64,000 nt of DNA. Origin: a virus. The stretch covers positions 1 to 64,000 of IMG/VR virus record IMGVR_UViG_3300006810_000041, one strand, 5' to 3'. The notes beneath the pieces are model-generated. The model was not told where the DNA came from. It worked only from the letters and a program-made list of their open reading frames with translations, and searched no databases. Shown here piece by piece: positions 28,671-38,288 of the stretch. The stretch's first letter is position 1, and every line of letters begins with the position of its first letter. A program made the translations under genes and the position numbers.

Positions 28671-31600
28671 TTACCTTTGGGAATCTGTCTGAGAATCAAT
28701 GGAATAGTTCAATATCAACTTGACATCGTCAAAAGTATCAAATATTAATCTAACTACCAAATATTTATCCCTTAAACTTTCTAATTCAGTCCAATCTTTA
28801 TTTTCATCCAAAGATGAAACATTTAATATTTTATCTGTATAATATTCAGATTGGCGTGACATTATATCAGCATCCCATATAGGTTGGTCAATATCTACTC
28901 TTATATCTCTTAAGTCGTTTATAGACCAGTCTCTTTCATTTTTATCAATAATAATAGTGCCTGCAGAGATATCAATTACCTGGTCAAGAAGATAATTTTT
29001 ATCGTCTAATGAAGGTCCATCTTTAACTTTTAACGTAACCTCTCCAGTACATTGACTTGAATTATAGAAAATAGCCTTATTAAAAGTGACATCTTTTTGG
29101 TCAAAATATTGCTTCATAGCAGAATTATATTTCCTTGCTTCAGTATATAAAAGAATATCATCTGTAATTTTTGTTTTGAGTTTATCTTCCATAGACACAT
29201 ACTCTACTGTAAAAGGATGTCTTTCTCCATAGAAATTTTGATAATGTCCTTTCTTATTATGCTTCCAAAATACATTTTGTTCTTCTGCAACTTTCTCTGT
29301 TGCCTTCTTACCAATTTTCCAACTCCAAAATTTATCTGCAATATGCATAAAGAAGTTTGGTATATAGGAGTGCCAAGAAGTCCAAGAACTTTTCTTTAAG
29401 TTGAAACTCATAGTCCACGAATTATCAGCTTTAGTTATGTCTCCTACAACTCCAGATACAAATTCTGTATTAAGAACAGGAACTTGAACCTCTACCACAG
29501 TTTCTGTAACTGTTGTAGTATTACTTCCTTCTAATAGAGCTGTGATGTCCTCTTGAAACTGTGCAGGAGTGATTATACTGCCTGCTGCTGAGACATATCT
29601 ATCTTCCTGTACCAGCCAACCAAAATTTTCTAAACCATTGTTAGGATAAGGATTAGCCCCTTGTAAAGAAGCTTTTAAAGTTGCCCATTCTCCAGTATCA
29701 AAACCTAAATTCTCACTTAAAGCATTTACTTCAGCTAAAGTATAAGGAACTCCTTTTAATGCTGCTAATGAATGTAATACAAAGTTTCTTGAACTAGTTA
29801 AATCACTAGATGGAGTACCTGGTCCAAATACAACAGGATAATGAATACCTATAAAGGATAAGTACTTAGGGTATGTAATTTCTGTAAAATTATTATAGTC
29901 AGCAGTAAAAGTTGCTTCCACAGCAGGTAGAGGATTGTCAACTGGTCCTACTCCATGGTAAGGTCCATCACCCTGAGTTCCCTGAGCTTCATTACAAAAT
30001 GAAACAACTAGCACATTCTTAGTACTAAGGTCTTGACCAAAGTATGTAGTGCTCTCCATAATGTCAGCATACTTAAGCCATTGCTCAGTAGCATCATCAT
30101 ATTCATATACATTACCAATCCAATCAGGATTACTAGCACCATAATTAGCTACCCAAGCATCAACAGTTGCATGTAACTGAGCTAACCCTGCTGCATCAAA
30201 AGAACCTGAAGTATCATAGAATACATGAATATCTACATCATTAGGTAAAGGTTCTTCTGCTGTTACTTCTCCTGTTATTGTTTCAGTTGTATAAGTAATT
30301 TTTTCAAATTTTAGTTGACAGTTTTCAAGACCTAAAAATGTCCATCCATTACCTTCATAAGTATCAATAGTTGCTTGATAGTCTGCTATCAAAATTGTAT
30401 TACCATTGTTATCTACACATATCTCAGTGTCTCCTGTGATTGTATCAGCAAGAATTCTGTCTTGTTTTGTAAGAATATATCTTTCCTTTAAACTATCATA
30501 AACTGCTACATACCCTACTCCTGCTACATTAGAAGGATTACTATCATAAGGATAAGGTCTTCCAGTAGTCTCATAATAATCTGAAAGCAATTGAATTTTA
30601 CCATTTTCAGAGAACCAGGAGTTGAGTCCCAGGTCACTAATAGGTTTCAACTCATTACCATCAAAAACATATACTTTCCCTTCATTTTCAGAAGGAAAGA
30701 ATACACCATGTTTAGTTTTAATAGTTGCATCTTTATGCCTTGAACCACCTGATGCTTTATTATCATCTAATATTTTTCTTGGAGGAGTACTAAAATATTC
30801 TCCTGTACCAAGAAAGGATACAATATCTCCAGTAACTCTCTCTTGAAAGTTTTGAGGTTGGTGCCACAATCCTTCTTCAGTGTGTATGTATATATTATTT
30901 TTAATTCTGAACAAATCTGTAATTTGCCCTGTCTCTCCCTCTATGTCTCTATAATTATTAGGTAAAAACACTCTAAAATTATCAGTAAGTTCTTCTTGAT
31001 AAGATTGTTGTGAGTAATTAATCCTATGAGGAAAATCTTCTTGGCACTCTGAACAACAGTCATATTCAAGAGGTAAGTGAAAAAACACTTTCTCTTTGTT
31101 AGTTCTTTTATAATCAGGGTTTATCTTATACCACTCTCCTAATGGGTGTCCTATATACTCTTTACTGTCTTCTCTTTCAGGATTGAATGTTATAAGTTTC
31201 TCCATTATATGAGAATCTAATTTTGTAAAAGGATAAATAGATACATCTCTTTGTTTATAGATATCAAAATGTTCATAGTGTCGTTCTAAGAAATCATTTC
31301 CAGATTCTATTTTACCTGGAGCAGCTAAGAATGTAGAAGGTCTTGAACTCATTCCATATCTTAAAGATATGTTAACCTGAGATTCAAACCACATGTCTGT
31401 TACACAGTCAGCAGCCCACTCTATCTCATCATCTTCAGGGGTATGACACTTATTGCTCCCACCTCTATCACAAGGTAAATCAATATACTCATAGTTTATC
31501 CAATCATCTAATAAAGTTTCTCTAAGTCCTTTATCATACTCATCATAATAAGCTCTTACCAAAGCATCTCTTCTGATACCTGATGAAACAAATGAGGATG

Positions 31601-34511
31601 AACCTCCTATAATTGCGATACCAGCTCCTATAACAAGAGCTCCAGACCCACCAAATATTAGTAAGATAGTCCCTATTACAAGTAAAATAGCTCCAATAAT
31701 GTAATCCCAAACAGAAGTTCTTCCTGCTCTTTTAGCTACTCTATTGTCCCACCATACTGTATTCAAATATCTCAAAGCTGTAATATAAGTATCACCATTA
31801 AATAAAGTGGCTTCAGCACTAGCTGGGTCATATGTCTCACCATCAGCTAAATAAAATTCATGAAGGTTTTGACTAACCTTATAATAAGGAAGTGACCTAA
31901 ATGTAGAATAAGAATCTGCAATTGGTCTTTCTAAATATACATAAGGGAGAGTGTTATCAATTACAGCACTAGTGTCTTCTTTTAATTGTAAAATACCCAC
32001 TTTGTTGTCTCCTGCAATATTAAATACAGAAAAAGAATCATCTTCAATGTCTCGACTTTGTAAAGCATCTAAATAAAAAATATCTTCTACATCATCTTGT
32101 ACTAAGTTGAAATCATCATATACTTTTTCAAATTCTGTTATATTATCTCTTGTGATGGCTTTTATTGACCAACCATCTTTATCTTTACCTCCACCACTTT
32201 TATGTACTGAAGAATCATAACTACTCCCATCAGTGATATCAAGATATCTCGATTTACTTTTTAGTCTGTCAATAACACTGAATCTACCTTCTTGTTTTAA
32301 GCTAGTGAACTCAGGATATTTCTTACCTTCAAAAAGAAATTCAGGTGAGATTAATCCAAATACCCTATCTGAGATTTTTCTATCAAGTGTCCCAAACTCA
32401 GGATATAGTAATCCATGAGCAATATATTTTTCGTTGATAGTAGAAGGAGTTAAAACAGCAGTGTCTAAAATAGTTTTTTCTTCTTCGGTTCTCTCATTTC
32501 TAACAATATAATAACCAATAATTTTCTCTCCATTTGTTACTGAAGTAGGTGGTAATTCAATGTTTGAAAATTTCAACCCATAAATTTGTGTTGAATATAT
32601 TTTTGTTTCTGCTGTAAAGACAGCAGTTCCTGAAGCAGCTTGATAACTAAGAAGCCCATGTTCTGCATCTCCTGTTCCTGAACTTACTCCAATACTTGCA
32701 CTTGTGCCATCATCTAAACTTTCTTCTATGTTAGTGATAGTAATTAAAGGTGTGGTATAATAGTCTGAGTATTCTGTAATATTAATAGCAGTAGTCAAAC
32801 CTGACTCAATATAATCTGAAGGATTAATATTTACAATTAAATAGTCAGTTACACCATCAACATCAAAAGTGACTCTTGCTTGGAATGTTGGCATAGGTAC
32901 TTGTTCTCCTACTACACTACATGTTCCAGCAGTCACCCCTGCCTCATCACAAATCCAGTTTGTAACTAAATTTCCAGTTATATTTAAAGAGACTTGGTAA
33001 AAAGTTGTGTCTCCACCAATAACAGTTTCTACATTTACAAAATCAATACCTAACTCACTTCTTTTTGGAAATCTGTGGTGTCTTACTTTTGAAAATTTTA
33101 GTGCATCTCCTATGGAATCTGTACCCCAATAGTCTGAATTTGAACAAGTATCATTATCACTGTACACACTGTTAAGACTCTCATTATCAGGAGACATAGG
33201 ATATACATTTTCTCCAGGAGCAAAAACAAAATCTTGAGAGACATTGTTTAATCCTGAATCTAAAATAGTAGGGTTTTTTCCAGGAATATGATATACAGGA
33301 GTTTGTGTACCATCTCCAAATACATACACAACTCCTAAAGAGTATATTTCCCCTGGCTGATACCCTACACCATTAAATCTGGCTGTTGGGTATTTTGGAT
33401 TATCTTCATCAACCATTTGATTTGTGAACACTTTTTTAGTGACCAAATCTGTATTTATTCGAGAAGCATATCTTTGCAGATTACAATAGTTTATTTGTTT
33501 TCCTTGAGTGTTACCTAAAATTAATATATTGTCTGCTTGTTCTATACTTCCTGCTGATTCAATTATACTGTTGAATTCAGCTATCTCTTCAAGAGTACCC
33601 TCTGTTTCAAAATTTGTTCCAGTGTATATAAAAATATTGTTTTGAGTTGGCAGTTTTTCAGTAAAATGGATTTCATTAATTTGACCACTACCATTGTTTG
33701 CTCCTATAAAAGCTAATCGATAATATAAAAAAGTTTCATCTAAATTATCCATCACTACTTTTATAGACTTATCTGTATCTCCAAAAGTTCTATAATCTTC
33801 TACATCTGCTCCTTCTGCAATATTAATCTCTCCTTCAATTTCTAAATATGCTTCTGTGGTATCATCCCCATAGCAAATAATTACCTCTGATGTGGCAATC
33901 CACTCAGTAGGATTGAGATTTTCATCTAAATATTGTACTGCAATATTGTAAGACCCTGGAGGAAGAGCACCACCTGAATTCTGTAAAATTACATCTTCAA
34001 ATTTTGGTACTTTTCTATAACTTCTTTGAAGTTCAAATTTTGTTTTAAGCCAATCTCCAGCTCCATCTTTAAATTGTTGAGGTTTTTCAAATACATAATA
34101 CATAGGTTTATTGTTCTTTCCATCTACCCAGTAAATTGTAGTTTCACATCCTCTTCTTAATCTGTATGTAGCATCTATCTGGTGGTTTATACTAAAACCT
34201 AAATCCCCATTTACATGTGTAGTATATGTACAAGCATTATCTAATATACCTATCTCATCAAGTAAACCATCAGCACTTTTTGAAAATATAGCAGTTCTAT
34301 TATCACCAATATAAACTTTTCCAAGAGGAGTGTAACCTTGTGGCAAATAGGCACAGGGCTCATTACTTTCTTCATTAGATAAAAGAGAAATGTCCCCAAG
34401 GTCAGTTTCCATAACTGCATTGAGGGCATATCTATAAGTTCCTTTAGGTCTTTCTACGATAGCACTATCTAAATGTAGCCCTATACCAGTTTCTGTTATT
34501 TTCTTTGCCAT
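28671..34511 (-). CDS. 1946-aa tail muzzle/needle protein with inserted VWA-like domain
   Basis: The protein begins with GIGLHLDSAIVERPKGTYRYALNA, characteristic of the giant crAss-like tail (muzzle) protein encoded just after the ring protein. Most of the chain is beta-rich, repetitive and aromatic, as expected for a tubular tail-end structure. Two unusual parts stand out. Residues about 934-978 are strongly hydrophobic (DYIIGAILLVIGTILLIF, then a Gly/Ile-rich run), long enough for a membrane hairpin. Residues about 1425-1650 look like a von Willebrand factor A domain with MIDAS motif D1433-T-S-G-S1437 after a hydrophobic strand. The 3' end of the ring-protein gene overlaps its start by 1 nt. 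Likely role: closing the tail and ejecting cargo and DNA through the envelope. Confidence 0.82.
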   Translation of the reverse strand: MAKKITETGIGLHLDSAIVERPKGTYRYALNAVMETDLGDISLLSNEESNEPCAYLPQGYTPLGKVYIGDNRTAIFSKSADGLLDEIGILDNACTYTTHVNGDLGFSINHQIDATYRLRRGCETTIYWVDGKNNKPMYYVFEKPQQFKDGAGDWLKTKFELQRSYRKVPKFEDVILQNSGGALPPGSYNIAVQYLDENLNPTEWIATSEVIICYGDDTTEAYLEIEGEINIAEGADVEDYRTFGDTDKSIKVVMDNLDETFLYYRLAFIGANNGSGQINEIHFTEKLPTQNNIFIYTGTNFETEGTLEEIAEFNSIIESAGSIEQADNILILGNTQGKQINYCNLQRYASRINTDLVTKKVFTNQMVDEDNPKYPTARFNGVGYQPGEIYSLGVVYVFGDGTQTPVYHIPGKNPTILDSGLNNVSQDFVFAPGENVYPMSPDNESLNSVYSDNDTCSNSDYWGTDSIGDALKFSKVRHHRFPKRSELGIDFVNVETVIGGDTTFYQVSLNITGNLVTNWICDEAGVTAGTCSVVGEQVPMPTFQARVTFDVDGVTDYLIVNINPSDYIESGLTTAINITEYSDYYTTPLITITNIEESLDDGTSASIGVSSGTGDAEHGLLSYQAASGTAVFTAETKIYSTQIYGLKFSNIELPPTSVTNGEKIIGYYIVRNERTEEEKTILDTAVLTPSTINEKYIAHGLLYPEFGTLDRKISDRVFGLISPEFLFEGKKYPEFTSLKQEGRFSVIDRLKSKSRYLDITDGSSYDSSVHKSGGGKDKDGWSIKAITRDNITEFEKVYDDFNLVQDDVEDIFYLDALQSRDIEDDSFSVFNIAGDNKVGILQLKEDTSAVIDNTLPYVYLERPIADSYSTFRSLPYYKVSQNLHEFYLADGETYDPASAEATLFNGDTYITALRYLNTVWWDNRVAKRAGRTSVWDYIIGAILLVIGTILLIFGGSGALVIGAGIAIIGGSSSFVSSGIRRDALVRAYYDEYDKGLRETLLDDWINYEYIDLPCDRGGSNKCHTPEDDEIEWAADCVTDMWFESQVNISLRYGMSSRPSTFLAAPGKIESGNDFLERHYEHFDIYKQRDVSIYPFTKLDSHIMEKLITFNPEREDSKEYIGHPLGEWYKINPDYKRTNKEKVFFHLPLEYDCCSECQEDFPHRINYSQQSYQEELTDNFRVFLPNNYRDIEGETGQITDLFRIKNNIYIHTEEGLWHQPQNFQERVTGDIVSFLGTGEYFSTPPRKILDDNKASGGSRHKDATIKTKHGVFFPSENEGKVYVFDGNELKPISDLGLNSWFSENGKIQLLSDYYETTGRPYPYDSNPSNVAGVGYVAVYDSLKERYILTKQDRILADTITGDTEICVDNNGNTILIADYQATIDTYEGNGWTFLGLENCQLKFEKITYTTETITGEVTAEEPLPNDVDIHVFYDTSGSFDAAGLAQLHATVDAWVANYGASNPDWIGNVYEYDDATEQWLKYADIMESTTYFGQDLSTKNVLVVSFCNEAQGTQGDGPYHGVGPVDNPLPAVEATFTADYNNFTEITYPKYLSFIGIHYPVVFGPGTPSSDLTSSRNFVLHSLAALKGVPYTLAEVNALSENLGFDTGEWATLKASLQGANPYPNNGLENFGWLVQEDRYVSAAGSIITPAQFQEDITALLEGSNTTTVTETVVEVQVPVLNTEFVSGVVGDITKADNSWTMSFNLKKSSWTSWHSYIPNFFMHIADKFWSWKIGKKATEKVAEEQNVFWKHNKKGHYQNFYGERHPFTVEYVSMEDKLKTKITDDILLYTEARKYNSAMKQYFDQKDVTFNKAIFYNSSQCTGEVTLKVKDGPSLDDKNYLLDQVIDISAGTIIIDKNERDWSINDLRDIRVDIDQPIWDADIMSRQSEYYTDKILNVSSLDENKDWTELESLRDKYLVVRLIFDTFDDVKLILNYSIDSQTDSQR

Positions 34512-35422
34512 TATACTCGATTAAAATTATTAAATTGTCTTGTTTGGCTTTTACCTAAGTTTCCAAAGTAACCATAATATCTCTTGTGATTTGGAATTAA
34601 GTAGTGTGTTTGCTCTAAAAGATTTTGATATTCATCTAAAGTCTTTGGCATTTTTTGTTGGTTCTTTGCTTGTCTTGCATACTTAAGCCATCTTTGTTCA
34701 GCTTTTTCTGCCTTACCTGCCCAACCTTCTCTGCCTGCCCATTCAAATAATTCAGCTAACTTCCACTTGATATAATAAGTGATTGCTGTTATATAAGAGA
34801 TGTTCTCAGGTATTAAAGGATATCCAGTATCTTCATCTGCCACATTCTTTAAATAAGAAATAGCTACCTGACCTTCAATAAAATTAAATCTAAGCCTCTT
34901 ACAAGTAGTACCCACAATGGTATATTCATCCTCACAGGTCAAATATAGAGATAAATCTTTTTCTTTACATACTAAATTGTTGAAAAAACTTCCTGTGGCA
35001 AGCCTGACAGGAGTATAATTTCTTTGGTATAGCTCTGAACTGGTCCAGATTGTATAGGACCAATCATCTAAAGTAATTTCTGGATTTACAGTATTACATG
35101 GGTCCTCGTCACAGGGAGTAGCAGTTTCCACCACTGTTTCTTCTGTTGTACAAGCACATGCTCCTTCACAGGCACAAGATTTTGTCCAACTATTATTTCT
35201 TGCTATCTGAGTAACCATATGTAAATTATCAGGTATCTCAGCGTGATAATCAGATACAGTAACAATAGCTACCCTCTCTTCAAGTACTTGAGGTACTTTT
35301 AAGAAATCTAAAGCTTCCCCAATCCATTCAATAACATCAGTTTCATTTGTTTCAGTACCTCTTAAGTCCCTGTGTAGTTTGGAAAATATCCTGTCAATAG
35401 TTACATAATTTAACATACTCAT
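34511..35422 (-). CDS. Tail ring/adaptor protein (crAss ring protein 1-like)
   Basis: 303 aa. The N-terminal TIDRIFSKLHRDLRG (8-22) followed by DVIEWIGEALDFLKVP (29-44) matches the conserved crAss-like protein that lies directly before the muzzle gene and resembles P22 gp4/T7 tail tubular A adaptors. Residues about 86-100 hold an unusual Cys cluster (CACEGACAC). The C-terminal half has helices (YYIKWKLAELFEWAG) and ends in an Arg/Asn-rich tail. Expected role: a dodecameric ring between portal and tail. The assignment to ring protein 1 rather than another adaptor follows gene order. Confidence 0.75.
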   Translation of the reverse strand: MSMLNYVTIDRIFSKLHRDLRGTETNETDVIEWIGEALDFLKVPQVLEERVAIVTVSDYHAEIPDNLHMVTQIARNNSWTKSCACEGACACTTEETVVETATPCDEDPCNTVNPEITLDDWSYTIWTSSELYQRNYTPVRLATGSFFNNLVCKEKDLSLYLTCEDEYTIVGTTCKRLRFNFIEGQVAISYLKNVADEDTGYPLIPENISYITAITYYIKWKLAELFEWAGREGWAGKAEKAEQRWLKYARQAKNQQKMPKTLDEYQNLLEQTHYLIPNHKRYYGYFGNLGKSQTRQFNNFNRV

Positions 35423-35434
35423 CTTTTTATATTT

Positions 35435-35695
35435 TTAGTCGAAATAATCTGCAAGCATTTTATCTTCTTTTATTTCAATAGGGTTATCTTCACTGTAAAC
35501 TTTTTTACAGTAGTATAAATAATCTTGTTTACCACCTAAAGTATAGCTTATATCATAGTTTTTCTTAAGAATAAATCCATTCTCAATCTGTTCTACTGTA
35601 ATATCAACTCTTTTCTTTGTTACCTTTGCTCCTTCTGGTAATGTACTATTGTCTTTTCCAATAATTGTTACCTCTTTGTTTTCTAGTCCATCCAT
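35435..35695 (-). CDS. Hypothetical 86-aa protein in the neck/tail cluster
   Basis: A small, mixed beta protein (VTIIGKDNSTLPEGAKVTKKRVDITVEQI) ending in an acidic tail (EDKMLADYFD). It lies 1 nt from the IHF-like gene and 12 nt from the ring protein gene, so it is co-transcribed with neck genes. Family unknown; a small structural or assembly role is plausible from position only. Confidence 0.6.
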   Translation of the reverse strand: MDGLENKEVTIIGKDNSTLPEGAKVTKKRVDITVEQIENGFILKKNYDISYTLGGKQDYLYYCKKVYSEDNPIEIKEDKMLADYFD

Positions 35696-35696
35696 T

Positions 35697-36155
35697 TTAA
35701 ACTGTTTTATATAAAGTGCCCTCCATAATTTTTTTATGTACAGCTCTTTTGTTATCTCTAGTCAATCTTAATGAATATAGAGTTTTATTCTCTACTGCAA
35801 CATTTTTCTTTGACCATAAAAACTTATACCTCACATTATCTGTATGTGGATTGGTATGGTAGAGAAGTTTCTTTTCTTTTTTAGCTTGTGGATTATTTAA
35901 CCACAATTCTTTAGTTTTTACCCAATCAGGGGCTAAACCAACTACTTTTCCATCTTCATCAAATCTTATTTTTTGTTTTCTGCCTACAATTGATAAAGTA
36001 CCCATTCTTGAAGGAAGGGTAACTTCTTTACCAGCTAATACTTTTTCTATCAAAAAAGAATTATACTGGGCAGCTAACAATAAATAGTCTTTAATATCTA
36101 TTGGATTGTTTACTAAGGTTTTATATAATTTATAACTTTCTCTTAAATTTTTCAT
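35697..36155 (-). CDS. IHF/HU-like conserved crAss protein
   Basis: 152 aa. Residues 1-60 (helices, then EVTLPSRMGTLSIVGRK) resemble the HU/IHF pattern in which a helical dimer body is followed by 'LPxxlGtl' strands. A basic, Trp-containing region follows (DWVKTKELWLNNPQAKKEKK) and a C-terminal basic tail. Crassvirales genomes encode such IHF-subunit-like proteins beside the tail ring genes. The function is not settled: DNA condensation or a structural neck role are both possible. It overlaps the preceding gene by 1 nt. Confidence 0.68.
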   Translation of the reverse strand: MKNLRESYKLYKTLVNNPIDIKDYLLLAAQYNSFLIEKVLAGKEVTLPSRMGTLSIVGRKQKIRFDEDGKVVGLAPDWVKTKELWLNNPQAKKEKKLLYHTNPHTDNVRYKFLWSKKNVAVENKTLYSLRLTRDNKRAVHKKIMEGTLYKTV

Positions 36156-36925
36156 TATTTACTTTGTTCTTTTGGTGTGTCAGTACTATTATTGCTAGTG
36201 TCCTCTACATTAGGGACAAATCTATCAATAAGTTCTATCACTGCTATCTCTATTACTGTATCTACTGTTTCATTATCTAAAGGCAACTCTAAATCTAAAG
36301 GACTAAGACACTCAGGACAATTATCCTCAGGCTTATATCCTGTTTGCTCTTCATACTTACTTTCTGTAATAATAGTTGTATCTTTACAATCTGTTGTACC
36401 ACAAATACTTGGATACTTAGCTGCTTCAAGTGGGTCATTAAATAGACCAGTCACTGCTATAACTTTAGGAGCTGTTTTAGTTGTAATATACAGATAATTA
36501 TTTCTTATAAAAAAATCAGGTTTCTTTGCTGTGTATTTATTACCAACAGCATATTTTTTCTTCTCCCAATTGGTCTCAGAAAATATTATACTACCTTCAA
36601 TAGATGTAACTGATTGTAAGACATGCCCATTCATATGCCCTACTAAAGGTGCTGGTAATGGGTATTTACTTCTAAGAATCTTACATCCAACTGGAGGCAA
36701 ACAGGGGCACTCAGAAGGTAGAGCTGAAATCATCTCTACACAAGGTAAAGTTTGATATACCCATTGACTTATAGGTTGTCTCTTATTAATTTTTTGTGTT
36801 AAAATCTTAGCCCTTGTGGATAAGAGTTTATTGTAAACATGTCTTGAAGACAATCTACTATCATCAGACTGTACTCCTTTTGAGTATAGTGACTGAACCC
36901 TTTGTATGATTTCTCTTATTATCAT
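36155..36925 (-). CDS. Conserved tail/neck protein (crAss ring protein 2-like)
   Basis: 256 aa. The N-terminus contains SLYSKGVQSDDSRLSSRHVYNKLLSTRAKIL, then a Cys-rich strand region (LPCVEM, ECPCLPPVGC), matching a conserved crAss-like structural protein located two genes before ring protein 1. A second Cys cluster lies near 175-205 (CGTTDC, CPEC). The acidic C-terminal tail ends TPKEQSK. The Cys pairs could hold metal or disulphides. The ring-2 label is by synteny and pattern memory; structural role is likely, exact place less so. Confidence 0.65.
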   Translation of the reverse strand: MIIREIIQRVQSLYSKGVQSDDSRLSSRHVYNKLLSTRAKILTQKINKRQPISQWVYQTLPCVEMISALPSECPCLPPVGCKILRSKYPLPAPLVGHMNGHVLQSVTSIEGSIIFSETNWEKKKYAVGNKYTAKKPDFFIRNNYLYITTKTAPKVIAVTGLFNDPLEAAKYPSICGTTDCKDTTIITESKYEEQTGYKPEDNCPECLSPLDLELPLDNETVDTVIEIAVIELIDRFVPNVEDTSNNSTDTPKEQSK

Positions 36926-36949
36926 AATTTATTTTTTTGTTTTCATAAT

Positions 36950-37744
36950 TTATTGTGCAGTTAATAAAACCCCTTGAATTCCCCCAGAAAAATCTTTTCC
37001 AACAGCACTCGATAATGCTCTTAATCTCACATCTGAATTTGGTTTTATAATAACATAGGGTTCAAAAAAGTGTACACCAGAAAAATTTGTTGATGCAGCT
37101 ATATCTACTAGATTAAAGAAAACACCCCCTGGTAATCTGACTTCAAAATGTACAGTCCCATAGGTAGCTGTTTTTTCAAGACAATCCCCATAAAATTTTG
37201 TGACTAACCAATAATCGTTATTAGATATGGTGGTGGCTGCTTTTTCTGAATTATTTAACCCTGCATTCACCATTATATGTACTTTTGAAGGTGTATTAGG
37301 AACACCACCTGCTGAAAATGTGTCAGTCTCGGTTACATAAATAGTCCCAAGTAAATCAGTAGCTGAAAGTCTGTTACGAATTCTAGATACTCTTGCAAGA
37401 GGTGTTGATAAAGCTACTGGTGTTTGACCTGTAAGAGTAACATTTTGAACTACAAATGTAAATAAACCACCACTTATTGTATGCCCTTCAAGCTCTACTG
37501 TCTGGGTATCTCCTGGATTGGTTGAAACCATTGTATTTATTAAATTAGAATTCACAAAGATTTCATTGTCTATTCCAGCAGGTAATGTCATTATAGTAGA
37601 TTTTAAAGTGTTGACTAGACTATTTCTACCAAATTTAAGTAGGTCTTTATTCTTTGCCTCTACACTAACACGAACACCATCTTCTGCAAAGATAATCTCT
37701 TTAGCGTGTTCAATCCAATTGTTTGTATTTCTTATAAGTGTCAT
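36950..37744 (-). CDS. 264-aa structural protein (tail hub candidate)
   Basis: The short helical N-terminus (NWIEHAKEIIF) is followed by an almost entirely beta-patterned chain with many Thr/Val/Asn, as in virion jelly-roll or hub proteins. There are no Cys clusters or catalytic motifs. It lies just before the ring-2-like gene, where the tail hub gene sits in better-known crAss-like genomes. The name is a positional inference; that it is a structural protein is more secure. Confidence 0.55.
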   Translation of the reverse strand: MTLIRNTNNWIEHAKEIIFAEDGVRVSVEAKNKDLLKFGRNSLVNTLKSTIMTLPAGIDNEIFVNSNLINTMVSTNPGDTQTVELEGHTISGGLFTFVVQNVTLTGQTPVALSTPLARVSRIRNRLSATDLLGTIYVTETDTFSAGGVPNTPSKVHIMVNAGLNNSEKAATTISNNDYWLVTKFYGDCLEKTATYGTVHFEVRLPGGVFFNLVDIAASTNFSGVHFFEPYVIIKPNSDVRLRALSSAVGKDFSGGIQGVLLTAQ

Positions 37745-37760
37745 AATTTCTTATTTTATT

Positions 37761-38288
37761 TTAAACTATTCTGTAATCGTTTATTTGATATTTTCTTATT
37801 GTAAAAGATTCTCCCCCATATATAATTTGAGTGTCTAAACCTTCAAGTTTATCTAAAGCTACTGTGTTCACATTTAAAGGACCTTCTGTAACATTTTTAA
37901 TAACTATTTGTCCATCAAAAGTTGTTGAATCTTCTAATACTATGTCAGAAGTAATAAACTCTACTTGGTGTTCTCTATAAAGGTCTGCTAAAGCTGTGTT
38001 AATTTCTATATTAGCTTCTACCCAATCAGCTCCACTGTATATATATAACCCTTTACCATAGTATGTTCCCCCTAGTGTCCCTGGAAGCCAACTAGTTCCC
38101 TGGGAATTCTTTACAAAAGCAAATTCATTTACAGAAGGAGTTGGCACAGCTAATAAAGCTGTGTAGTTATCTACTGTATATTGAATCAACTTTTTACTAC
38201 CCTCTTCTATTCCTCCTGTGGCTACTTCTAATTGTTTGACTCTCCAAAATAAACGTGGGAGTTTCTCCACATAATATTCTAATTTCAT
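37761..38288 (-). CDS. 175-aa structural protein with small tail-tip type domain
   Basis: Residues 35-90 read TVDNYTALLAVPTPSVNEFA then GKGLYIYSGADWVEA, a module common in phage fibre proteins (start 'YTALLAxPxPxxNEfAfV', end 'lYIYxGxxWv'). A similar module appears in the 404-aa protein and in the 410-aa fibre. The C-terminus is beta-rich with FDGQIVIKNV. The start overlaps the nuclease gene by 4 nt. Probable minor virion component. Confidence 0.55.
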   Translation of the reverse strand: MKLEYYVEKLPRLFWRVKQLEVATGGIEEGSKKLIQYTVDNYTALLAVPTPSVNEFAFVKNSQGTSWLPGTLGGTYYGKGLYIYSGADWVEANIEINTALADLYREHQVEFITSDIVLEDSTTFDGQIVIKNVTEGPLNVNTVALDKLEGLDTQIIYGGESFTIRKYQINDYRIV

